Shown piece by piece: positions 25,812-33,870 of a DNA stretch of 64,000 nucleotides. The notes beneath the pieces are model-generated. The model was not told the origin of the DNA, did no database searches, and saw nothing but the letters and a program-made list of their open reading frames with translations. The stretch is taken from contig DIGE01000009.1 of assembly GCA_002419465.1 (NCBI GenBank), forward strand, positions 24,890-88,889. Direction: 5' to 3'. How positions within the stretch are numbered: position 1 is the first letter of the stretch; each line of letters begins with the position of its first letter. Position numbers and translations under genes: made by a program. This DNA comes from Geobacter sp. UBA5730. GTDB taxonomy: Bacteria; Desulfobacterota; Desulfuromonadia; Geobacterales; Pseudopelobacteraceae.

Positions 25812-26840
25812 ATGTCCATGGCAATCCGTCTTCCAGCCGAGTGGGAAGAGCAGGACGGCATACTTTTGGCGTGGCCCCACGAGGCCAGCGACTGGGCTCC
25901 TCTGCTGCCCGAAGTGCGCCGGGTATACGTTGAGTTGATCAACGCCATCACCCGTTTTGAAGCGGTACTGCTGGCGGCGCCCGCCCCTGACGAGGCCCGC
26001 AGCTGGCTGCAACAGGCCGGCGCCCCCCTGGAACGGGTCAGGATCATCCCCGCTGCGACTGATGACACCTGGACCAGGGACTGCGGCCCGGTCACCGTCA
26101 TGGTCAACAACCAGCCAGTCCTGCTTGATTTTGGTTTCAACGGCTGGGGGCTCAAATTTCCCGCCCAGCACGACAATCAGCTTACCCGCTGCCTGAAGGC
26201 TCAAGCTGCGCTGAAGCCCAGGGTCAACACCATCGGCCTGATTCTGGAGGGGGGCAGCATTGAAAGCGACGGCAACGGCACCATCCTCACCACCAGCCAG
26301 TGCCTGCTCTCACCCAACCGCAACCCCCAACTGGATCAGGATGAACTGACCGGGGCACTGCAATCCCTGCTAGGCGCCCGTCTGGTGCATTGGCTGGAGC
26401 ATGGGCATCTGGCCGGTGACGACACCGACGCCCACATCGACACCCTGGCACGGCTTTGCCCCAACGACACCATTGTGTATGCGGCCTGCGATACCCCTGA
26501 TGACGAGCATTATCAGCCGCTCAAACGGATGGAGCAAGAACTGGGTGCCTTGCGCACGCTGACCGGCCAGCCCTACCGGCTGTTACCGCTGCCCTGGCCA
26601 CGTCCCTGCCATGACGGCGACGGCCGGCGCCTGCCTGCCACCTATGCCAACTTTCTGGTGATCAACGGCGCCGTGCTGGTCCCCACCTATGGGCAACCAA
26701 CCGACAACGGTGCACTGGCCATGATTGGCCTGGCCTTCCCTGGACGTGAAATTATCGGGATTAACTGCCTGCCGCTGCTTGAACAGCACGGTTCACTGCA
26801 CTGCATTACCATGCAGCTGCCCCGAGGAGTACTGCCATGA
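25812..26840 (+). CDS. aguA: Agmatine deiminase
   Basis: A 342-residue guanidino-group-modifying enzyme. Features are RLPAEWEEQDGILLAWPHE at the N-terminus, DTWTRDCGPV, LEGGSIESDGNGT, the catalytic His region EHGHLAGDDTDAHID, and the C-terminal catalytic Cys in GSLHCITMQLPRG. It converts agmatine to N-carbamoylputrescine plus ammonia. AAAGGAG lies 8-9 nt before the ATG at 25812; a second ATG six bases later is possible. The stop codon overlaps the aguB start (ATGA), so the two pathway steps are translationally coupled. Confidence 0.96.
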   Translation: MSMAIRLPAEWEEQDGILLAWPHEASDWAPLLPEVRRVYVELINAITRFEAVLLAAPAPDEARSWLQQAGAPLERVRIIPAATDDTWTRDCGPVTVMVNNQPVLLDFGFNGWGLKFPAQHDNQLTRCLKAQAALKPRVNTIGLILEGGSIESDGNGTILTTSQCLLSPNRNPQLDQDELTGALQSLLGARLVHWLEHGHLAGDDTDAHIDTLARLCPNDTIVYAACDTPDDEHYQPLKRMEQELGALRTLTGQPYRLLPLPWPRPCHDGDGRRLPATYANFLVINGAVLVPTYGQPTDNGALAMIGLAFPGREIIGINCLPLLEQHGSLHCITMQLPRGVLP

Positions 26841-27721
26841 GCAGTCTGCCAATAGCCCTGATCCAACAGACCTGTAGCCTTGACACTCAGGCCACCCTCG
26901 CGGCCAGTTGCGACAAGATACGTCAAGCGGCCAGACAGGGAGCACGTTTAGTTGCATTACAGGAACTGCATAGCGGCCCCTATTTCTGTCAAACCGAGGA
27001 AACGGCCCAGTTTGACCGGGCTGAGCCGATCCCCGGCCCAACCACCACCCTGCTGGGAGATTTGGCCAGGGAGTTGGGGATAGTGCTGGTGGCCTCCCTG
27101 TTCGAGCGCCGGGCTGCCGGGCTGTATCACAACACCGCCGTGGTGTTTGAAACAGACGGCTGCATTGCCGGCACCTATCGCAAGATGCACATCCCCGACG
27201 ATCCGGGCTTTTATGAAAAATTCTATTTCACCCCGGGTGACCTTGGATTCACGCCGATCCACACCTCGCTGGGCAATTTGGGAGTTTTGGTCTGCTGGGA
27301 TCAGTGGTACCCCGAAGCTGCTCGCCTGATGGCCCTGGCCGGGGCTGATCTGCTGATCTACCCCACCGCGATCGGCTGGGACCCGGGCGATTCTGCTGAA
27401 GAGCAGCAGCGTCAGTGCGTGGCCTGGGAAACGGTCCAGCGTGGCCACGCCGTAGCGAATGGTCTGCCGGTACTGGCCATCAACCGGGTCGGCTTCGAGG
27501 CGTCGCCGGATCCAGCCGCCAGCGGCATCCGTTTTTGGGGCAACAGCTTTGTTGCCGGCCCCCAGGGAGAAATCCTTGCGCACGCCTCCAGCGACCAGGA
27601 AGAAATTCTTTCCCTTGAACTGGACCTGACCAGAAGCGAACAGGTCCGCCGCGTCTGGCCCTTCTTGCGCGACCGGCGCATTGACGCCTACCAGGATATT
27701 TTAAAACGCTTTCGGGATTGA
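26837..27721 (+). CDS. aguB: N-carbamoylputrescine amidase
   Basis: A 294-residue nitrilase-superfamily amidase. The Glu-Lys-Cys catalytic set is visible: ALQELHSGPYFCQ, YRKMHIPDDPGFYEKFYF and GVLVCWDQWYPEAAR. The CWDQWYPE signature and the PDDPGFYEKFYFTPG insert are typical of AguB. It hydrolyses N-carbamoylputrescine to putrescine, CO2 and ammonia, completing the agmatine route with AguA. It overlaps aguA by 4 nt. Confidence 0.96.
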   Translation: MSSLPIALIQQTCSLDTQATLAASCDKIRQAARQGARLVALQELHSGPYFCQTEETAQFDRAEPIPGPTTTLLGDLARELGIVLVASLFERRAAGLYHNTAVVFETDGCIAGTYRKMHIPDDPGFYEKFYFTPGDLGFTPIHTSLGNLGVLVCWDQWYPEAARLMALAGADLLIYPTAIGWDPGDSAEEQQRQCVAWETVQRGHAVANGLPVLAINRVGFEASPDPAASGIRFWGNSFVAGPQGEILAHASSDQEEILSLELDLTRSEQVRRVWPFLRDRRIDAYQDILKRFRD

Positions 27722-27738
27722 CGAGGAAACACACGACC

Positions 27739-28125
27739 ATGCCCGACAACGCCCCCCTGTTGGACCATGCCTACCTGCGGGATAACTACCTGTCGGTGGG
27801 ATTTGGCGACGTGTTGCGTGATGTTCTGATTACCATGCGACAACAGGCTGTTGAATATTTATCCGCTGCTCAGGATGCACTGAAGCATCAGGACCGGTCT
27901 GCCCTGGCAGAAACTGCCCATGCCCTGAAGGGTTCTGCAGGTTCGGTAGGGGCAAGCCAACTGGCAGCAACCGCCGAACGGCTGGAAATGGCCGCTCCCA
28001 CCGAAAATCTGGCGGCCCTGTCCCGACGGGTGGCAGAGTTGGCGCTGGTAACGGCCAGAACCGACCGGGCCTTCGCTACAGAGCTTGAACGGCCGGCGGA
28101 CGACGGCTGGCTGGATCTGCTGTAA
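27739..28125 (+). CDS. Histidine phosphotransfer (Hpt) domain protein
   Basis: A 128-residue stand-alone Hpt protein. The phosphoacceptor His is near residue 61 in AETAHALKGSAGSVGA, followed by the second helix AATAERLEMAA. Hpt proteins shuttle phosphate between receiver domains in phosphorelays. It starts 18 nt after aguB with a GAGGAAA ribosome site, so it shares that operon. A link between polyamine synthesis and a phosphorelay is suggested by position only. No partner receiver gene is adjacent. It converges with the aminotransferase. Confidence 0.88.
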   Translation: MPDNAPLLDHAYLRDNYLSVGFGDVLRDVLITMRQQAVEYLSAAQDALKHQDRSALAETAHALKGSAGSVGASQLAATAERLEMAAPTENLAALSRRVAELALVTARTDRAFATELERPADDGWLDLL

Positions 28126-28136
28126 CCCGCTCATCC

Positions 28137-29330
28137 TTACGGCTGGCCGATGGTCTGCTTGGCCAGCCGCTGCCAAGCCGGCAGACTCCGTTCAATCATC
28201 CCCTGATCAACACAATAGGCGATCCGGAAGTAGCCCGGCGCACCAAAGCCCGATCCCGGCACCAGCAAGATCTGATGAGTCTGGGCCAGCTTGACAAATT
28301 CTACATCATCCTTGAGCGGCGACTGCGGAAACAGGTAAAAAGCGCCGTCCGGCTTGACCATGCTGAAACCGAGCCTGGTCAGATTGTCGTACAACAGATC
28401 CCGCTTCTGCTGATAAGCGGCGACATCGACGGAAACATCCTGCAGACCGGTGACCAACCGTTGCATCAGGGCCGGCGCATTAACAAAACCGAGTGTGCGA
28501 TTACAGAACACCGCGCCTTCAACAAACTGCGTCGCCGTGGCCATACGCGGATTAACCGCCAGATAGCCGATCCGCTCACCAGCCAGGGCCAGATCCTTGC
28601 TATGGGAGGTGACGATCACACTATTCTCGATCAACGGGAAGACATTGGGCACCTGCTGTCCGTCATAGGACAGGCGGGCATAGGGCTCATCTGAAATAAC
28701 GTAAATCTGGTGACTGGTGCGCAGCTGGGTTTGCTTTACCAGCTCCCCCAGGGCAGCCAGCTCTTCGGCACGGTAAATCACCCCGGTGGGGTTATTGGGA
28801 GTATTGATAATGATAGCCCGGGTCTTGGTGGTTATGGCCGCCTCGATGGCTGCCAGATCAAGACGAAAGGTCTCCCGGTTGGTCCAGACCTCCACCGGCA
28901 CCCCGCCGTGATTATCGATGTAAAACTTATACTCCACAAAGTAAGGGGCCAGGATAATGACCTCCTCACCGGGATTCAGGATGGTTTTGAGTACCACATT
29001 CAGAGCGCCGCCGGCACCACAGGTCATGATTACCTGTTCGGCCGTCACCGGCAGACCCGCGTCCCGCGTCAACCTGGCTGCCACGGCAGCCCGGGTCTCG
29101 GGATAACCGGCGTTGTTCATGTAGCGATGCATTCCCGGCAGCGGATGATTTGCCAGCTGCCGCAGCACCTCGCCAAACGCAGCAGGGGGCTCCACGTCCG
29201 GATTGCCCAGGGTAAAGTCGTAGACATGCTCAGCGCCGTACTGCTGGCGCAGCTTCTCACCCTCCTCAAACATCTTGCGAATCCATGACGAACGAGAAAT
29301 ATGTCCAGCTATCTTGGTTGCTATGGCCAT
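28137..29330 (-). CDS. PLP-dependent aminotransferase (class I/II, aspartate aminotransferase-like)
   Basis: A 397-residue fold-type I aminotransferase. It has TLGNPDVEPP near the N-terminus, the cofactor-contact GAGGALNVVLKT, NTPNNPTGVIY, a YVISDEPYARLSYDG Asp/Tyr pair, and the PLP-binding Lys in SHSKDLALAGERIGY near residue 243. The substrate-binding Arg probably lies in FRIAYCVDQ. The amino-acid specificity cannot be read from the sequence. The gene is monocistronic with GAGAGGA before the ATG. The 235-base stretch upstream holds nothing I can support. Confidence 0.9.
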   Translation of the reverse strand: MAIATKIAGHISRSSWIRKMFEEGEKLRQQYGAEHVYDFTLGNPDVEPPAAFGEVLRQLANHPLPGMHRYMNNAGYPETRAAVAARLTRDAGLPVTAEQVIMTCGAGGALNVVLKTILNPGEEVIILAPYFVEYKFYIDNHGGVPVEVWTNRETFRLDLAAIEAAITTKTRAIIINTPNNPTGVIYRAEELAALGELVKQTQLRTSHQIYVISDEPYARLSYDGQQVPNVFPLIENSVIVTSHSKDLALAGERIGYLAVNPRMATATQFVEGAVFCNRTLGFVNAPALMQRLVTGLQDVSVDVAAYQQKRDLLYDNLTRLGFSMVKPDGAFYLFPQSPLKDDVEFVKLAQTHQILLVPGSGFGAPGYFRIAYCVDQGMIERSLPAWQRLAKQTIGQP

Positions 29331-29565
29331 GCGATGGTCCTCTCACCGTATAGTAAATTTGTTCATTATCCTATCGTGGGCTGACTGCCGTGCGCACGTT
29401 GTCACCCGATCCAACCTTCCCGGATGGCTTTCAACATGACCGCACTCACCACGAACCAGGGGGCAAATCCAGACAGGCCCGGCCAACGAACGGCGTGGCG
29501 GAGAGTACGGGCAAGAGAAAGAACAGAAGCGGGCTTCAGCGAATGTTTTGTGCTCGCCGTCCCGT

Positions 29566-30171
29566 TTATTTCAGATAGGTCACCAGGTCGGCAGTAGCAT
29601 CCTTCATCACCGCCCCCAACGCCTTCTGGAGCAGCTGTTGATGCAACTTCTCACGATCCCTGACCGCAAAATCAGAGACATTTTTACCATAGGTCAGCTT
29701 ACGCACCAAGGCGCCGTTCTTCCAGAGCTCGAGCACGACCTGGATCTTACATTCCGCCTCGATCTTGACCAATGAGCTCACCTCGTCCAGCGAGACCGTG
29801 GCGCCGGTCAGCACCACCCCCTGCTGGACATCCTTGGGCAAACCCGCCACAATTTGTGCCGTATAGCCGGCCCTGAGCAGTTCCTGTTGCAGAGCATCAC
29901 GCACCAACGTAGCCGGCGCAACCGAACTGACCACATTACCCTTGACCCTGCCATCGGTATCCTTGACTTCGCCATAAATAAACTGTACCCGCCCAAGGCC
30001 GGTCATGCCGTCAAGGTTTGATGCCAACAGCACGGTGCCTCCAGCCCCCTTGATCTCACTGGCCGGCTGATAGGACGGCTTCAGCACCAGATCGGTGGGG
30101 GCACAGGCTGACAACACCCCCGCTACCAGTAGCAGACAAGCTAACATCTTACGATTTAACAATTTTTTCAT
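29566..30171 (-). CDS. Lipoprotein of unknown function
   Basis: A 201-residue protein with a lipoprotein signal (MKKLLNRKMLACLLLVAG then LSAC, lipidated Cys at 23). The mature domain has GTVLLASNLDGMTGLGRV and a helix-rich RDALQQELLRAGY segment, reminiscent of outer-membrane assembly or DUF4410-like lipoproteins, but I do not recognise it with certainty. The ATG at 30171 follows AGGAGCG. It lies directly downstream of the broken HlyD adaptor on the same strand, so it may once have served the type I secretion locus. Confidence 0.7.
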   Translation of the reverse strand: MKKLLNRKMLACLLLVAGVLSACAPTDLVLKPSYQPASEIKGAGGTVLLASNLDGMTGLGRVQFIYGEVKDTDGRVKGNVVSSVAPATLVRDALQQELLRAGYTAQIVAGLPKDVQQGVVLTGATVSLDEVSSLVKIEAECKIQVVLELWKNGALVRKLTYGKNVSDFAVRDREKLHQQLLQKALGAVMKDATADLVTYLK

Positions 30172-30309
30172 GACATCGCTCCTGTTTTCATTTACCGGCG
30201 TTACGAGTTTTCTACTCATATCAGTAGAGGAGCCCAACATTTGTTTAGTTGACAGAAATAACACTTAATTTTTCGTGCTTAGCTGCTTTTTACTGAAAAA
30301 ATTTTACTT

Positions 30310-31092
30310 TCACCGCTCCCGTCCCGCCTCCTGAAACGCCTTGCTGATTGGCGAGAAGAAGTATTCCAGCACCGACCGTGTCCCCAGCTTGATTTCCGCA
30401 GTCACCTGCATGCCGGGTGTCAGTTTGTGCTTTAGGCCATCCGCAATCAGCTGCTGGTTTGACAAGGCCACCAGGGTACGGTAGTGCAGTTGCGTGCTGG
30501 CCTTGGTGGTCGGCACAATCCCCTGCTCCCCCATCTTGGCCTGCCCTTGGTTCTCGCTGGCATCGGCACTAACCTGATCAACAGTACCATCAATCATACC
30601 GTATTTTTGAAAGATGAAGGCAGAAAGTTTCAGTTTGACTGGCTGCTTTGGACGTACAAAACCGATATCTTCGGTGGAGACCCAGACTTCAGCTTGTAGC
30701 GGCTCATCCCTTGGCACCAGGGTCATCATGATCGTTCCCGGTGTCACCACGGTACCGGCGGTGTGAGTGGCCAGGTCCTTCACTACACCATTCTGAGGAG
30801 CTTTCAGCTCCAGCAGGTCATGGCGATGCTGCTGTTTGGCCAGTTCCTGCCTGATCTTTTCAAACTGCCCCATGGCCTCAATCCGCTCAATTTGAAGTTG
30901 ACGACGATTGTCAGCCGTGATCTGGGCCGCTTTTTTCTGGGCCTGGTTGATAGTGGCCTGAGCGCTTTTGATGTTGAACTCCTGGGAACGCAGATCATGC
31001 TCCTTTTCAATCCGCTCACGCTGTTTTTCGGCAGCCTGGAGTTTGGCCACCATGCCGTCCCTGTAAAGGTCGGCATAAGCCTTCTCCTGTTA
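30310..31092 (-). pseudogene. HlyD-family type I secretion adaptor, N-terminally truncated
   Basis: About 260 residues remain. There is a long coiled coil (EKAYADLYRDGMVAKLQAA onward through IEKEHDLRSQ and QAQKKAAQIT), the lipoyl-like half KAPQNGVVKDLATHTAGTVV, the beta-barrel PGTIMMTLVPRDEPLQAEVWV, and the C-terminal TPGMQVTAEIKLGTRSVLEYF typical of HlyD adaptors. The membrane anchor and first half of the coiled coil are missing. At about 31082-31095 the adaptor frame passes abruptly into RTX-protein sequence in another frame. An internal Met at 31053 could still start translation, but the product would lack its inner-membrane anchor and should not function. Confidence 0.85.
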
Positions 31093-31836
31093 CCACCAGT
31101 TCCTGAACACCGACGGCGTTGTTGTCGGGTGTGCCGCTGAAGGTGCGGGTGATCGGGTTGAAGCTGATCCAGGACGGCAGAGCTGTATTGTCCGGCCCGC
31201 TAACCCGGTAGGTCATGGCCAGCCCTTCGGGATCGATAAAGGCGTCATCCGGCAGCTTAAAGCTGAAGGAGGTGTCTTCGACAACGGTCTGATCAATGGA
31301 TTCGCCGCCGGCCAACGGCGCCTGATTAAGCATCTCCTGCAGATAAACGGTCGTACCGTCGGCCAGTTGCAGGGCGCTGATAGGCAGGTCGCCGCGTGCG
31401 CCGGTCGGGTTGTAGTTGTTGATTCGTACGTGATCGCCAAGCGAGCCGTAGCTGATCAGCAGGTCGTCGCCATCCACGGTCATAGTGATGTCGTTGCGTG
31501 TGATGCCGTCGCCAAAGCTCAGGATATCCGTACCGTCACCAGCATAAATGGTGTCGTTGCCGCTGCCGCCGTAGATGTTATCGGCCCCGCCAACAGCAGC
31601 ATTCGTATAAGCGAGATTACTGAAGTTTGAATTGTTCACACCCCAATCACGCAATGCGGCAGTCACGCTCGAATCGGCAAGGATGGTATCGTTGCCACCA
31701 CCACCTACCAGCAGATCATTACCGCCACCGCCAAACAGGGCATCATTTTTATTTGAGCCATAGAGCTGGTCGTCGCCGCTGCCGGCCGAGAGCAGATCGC
31801 CCTTGGTGTTGATACTCTCTGCAATCTCTCCGGCGT
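31093..31836 (-). pseudogene. Internal fragment of a large RTX protein with a cadherin/Ig-like domain
   Basis: One continuous frame reads Ca-binding nonapeptides (SAGSGDDQLYGSN, GGGGNDLLVGGGGND, YGGSGNDTIYAGDGTD). A haemolysin-type Ca-binding-related segment follows (FGDGITRNDITMTVDGDDL), then a He_PIG/dystroglycan-cadherin-like domain (DPEGLAMTYRVSG, WISFNPITRTFSGTPDN). It lacks a start, a secretion signal and its own C-terminus. One edge is fused out of frame to the lipase-like gene upstream. The other is fused to the HlyD remnant. It is the relic of a different, larger type I secreted protein from the same locus. Confidence 0.82.
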
Positions 31837-33228
31837 TATGGCAAAGGGATTCAGCTCTTTTAAGGCATAGCGGTAGGCGAGGGAGTCGTTGGTGTTAAGG
31901 TCAATACCTTTTGCCATGATGATGATGGTGCTGACAGGGTAGATTGGCAGAGGATCAACGGTGATTACGGCAGAAACGGGTATCTTGTCGATGGCTTTAC
32001 GAATACTGTTAATGTTTGAGTACAACGCTTCACGATTGTTTTTGGCAATCGGTGCGGAACTGCTCGATACCAGCAGTTTATTGAGTGTGTTGACCAGAGA
32101 TTCAAAGGTGTAGTCGGCTGTACCGCTGATGGCCTTGAAGATAGTCTCTAGCTCACCTAGCACTGACGTAGCTGTTCCAGTCTGATAGCGTTTGTCCAGA
32201 CGGATGAGCAGGTCGTACACGGCAAGGGCATCGGTCATTTGTGAGGAACCGTGGCCAAACACAATGCCAGGCATTGGACTTGCACTTTCAGTATATATTT
32301 CAACATGGCTCCCTTGCTGCTTCAGTCCAAAAGAGCTATCCATTGTGACAAAATTTGGTGCAGCAGAACCGAAAAAGTTTGTAATACTTCCAGAGTCAAA
32401 TCTATCTCTGCCGCCTAGTATACTGAAAAGCTTACTGATATTTGATTCTGCGTTGCCACTTAACCCGGGAAGCAAACCTGTTGGATATCCAGCACCGTTT
32501 ACGCTGTATGCCAAAGCCCCTGTTTCAGGAAAAAGTCGAGTAAAAGCTGCTGCCAGGTGTCCGCCCAAGCTATGCCCTGCTACAGAAAGAGGAGTAAGGC
32601 CATAAGTCAGTGCGCCCAACCCTTCGGCTCTTTTATCATTAAACACTTCACTGGATGGTTTAAGTTCAAGCTTGTACACTGTCCCTGATGGCTCGTCGAT
32701 GAAGACATCACTGCGTTGACGCAGCCCAAGTTCTACAGGCCCAGCTACCGTCCCTAAGAGGACGGCTCTTTCTGCCGCCAATAGCCCTGTTTCCATGTTA
32801 AGACGATCAAGGTTGGCAGCCAGATAACTTTGCTTTTCAGGAGTTCTTAGACGCGCAAAATCGTTATACATATCAACTATTTGCTTAAAAGCCAGTCCAT
32901 CAATTACAATGTCGCCTATATCGGTAAGAAAAAGATCCTGACCAAGCCCTTCCGTACCCCTCGCTGCATAAACATACTCACCTGTTTTCTTATTCTTAAA
33001 AAGAGTTGCAGAGAAGTTGCTGCCAGTGTTTTGCTGATGAGCAACAATTTGCCACGTAGCTACAAAATCGGCTGCCTGCGTAGCGGAAAAACTGCCGTTA
33101 AGCTCCTTGTCTTGAAGAGCTTTTATTACAGCCTTATCATCAACTAACAATTTTGGTACCTTATGAAAAAGCACATAACTTGCTTCGGCCAGCGCTGCCA
33201 TATCATAAGCTTTTGTGAGATCACTCAT
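31705..33228 (-). pseudogene. RTX-lipase-like protein 2: lipase region intact, RTX tail lost by out-of-frame fusion
   Basis: The first ~463 residues are a lipase-class alpha/beta-hydrolase. The nucleophile Ser is in VAGHSLGGHLAAAF, the oxyanion/Asp region around AYSVNGAGYPTG, and a probable catalytic His in GHGSSQMTDALAVYDL. A conserved linker from DYTFESLVNTLNKLL to KELNPFAI follows. After NPFAI, at about 31837, the sequence switches to the RTX fragment in the wrong frame, so the last ~45 residues are meaningless. The intact paralogue at 33827 shows what was lost. The ATG overlaps the upstream small membrane-protein gene by 4 nt (ATGA). The lipase domain may still fold, but a C-terminal type I secretion signal is absent. 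Confidence 0.8.
31837..32143. repeat. 307-bp direct repeat, copy 1 (conserved linker of lipase-like gene 2)
   Basis: This stretch aligns without indels to 34364-34670 (offset 2527 bp) and looks about 90% identical by eye. It codes for the linker DYTFESLVNT to NPFAI in both lipase-like genes. The 31837 edge coincides with the gene fusion point. Confidence 0.8.
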
Positions 33229-33827
33229 TTAACTTCCCTCCCCATTCTTTCAAAGGCTAATTTATAATCTCCAAATTCTTCAATATTTGGCTTACACACT
33301 TCCGACCCTACCCACCATTTAAGATACTTCCAATCCTCGCCAGAACCTGTAAGCAAACTGCCATAGCCGGAAGCGACATAAACAAGCTGAATAACAATTT
33401 CATTCTTTACACTGTCAACAACTGACTCTTTGATTAGTCTTATTGGTAACAAAGGTGCTTCAATTTTTTGGTCATACCAAACAAAGCGTTCGTTTAGCCG
33501 ATATCCTAGAATTACTCCTGGCGCATCATATGCTGCTGAATGTTCACTCCACGTTAGCGTCTCAGCCACACCGGGGTTTTCTTTCTTCCACTGCTCAGGG
33601 GTCTTGTACACCCAGAAACCGGCCTTGGTGGCACAGTAATACTTGTGCAGCAGCAGTGTAGGAATGTGATCCCAGAAAACCAACAGATACATAAAAAATG
33701 CAGCGGCAATTCCCCAACGCTTGACGCCACGCCCGTTTTTTCGAGCCCAACGGACTGTTGCTTTGACTATCCAGACTGAAACAGCCAAATAGATGCCAAA
33801 GGCCAAAAGAAACAGTAATCCGATCAT
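33225..33827 (-). CDS. Small membrane-anchored protein B, candidate immunity partner of the RTX-lipase
   Basis: A 200-residue protein with two N-terminal hydrophobic segments (IGLLFLLAFGIYLAVSVWIV, then AAAFFMYLLVFW) and a C-terminal soluble domain of ~140 residues containing EQWKKENPGVAETL, SGYG and a WK-x2-K-W motif. It has a paralogue at 35745-36389 with the same layout and the same motifs. It is coupled on both sides: its ATG shares a base with the upstream toxin-like gene's stop (TAATG), and its stop overlaps the next lipase-like start (ATGA). The family is unknown to me. The immunity role is inferred only from pairing, duplication and predicted topology. It uses more AT-rich codons than core genes nearby. 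Confidence 0.75.
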   Translation of the reverse strand: MIGLLFLLAFGIYLAVSVWIVKATVRWARKNGRGVKRWGIAAAFFMYLLVFWDHIPTLLLHKYYCATKAGFWVYKTPEQWKKENPGVAETLTWSEHSAAYDAPGVILGYRLNERFVWYDQKIEAPLLPIRLIKESVVDSVKNEIVIQLVYVASGYGSLLTGSGEDWKYLKWWVGSEVCKPNIEEFGDYKLAFERMGREVK

Positions 33828-33870
33828 TACGCCACCACCCTTTCAGATGCTTCAGCGTAGTTGTCGGCAA
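33813..33870. repeat. Toxin/immunity junction repeat, copy 1
   Basis: About 58 bp spanning the end of the RTX-lipase gene (ASERVVA-stop) and the start of membrane protein B. It is nearly identical to 36375-36432 at the equivalent junction (offset 2562 bp), marking the repeating two-gene module. Confidence 0.8.

Noticed and set aside
31053..31053. Internal ATG as the true start of a short HlyD adaptor
   Set aside because: The frame shows authentic HlyD coiled coil upstream of this Met up to the junction, and a protein starting here would lack the membrane anchor.
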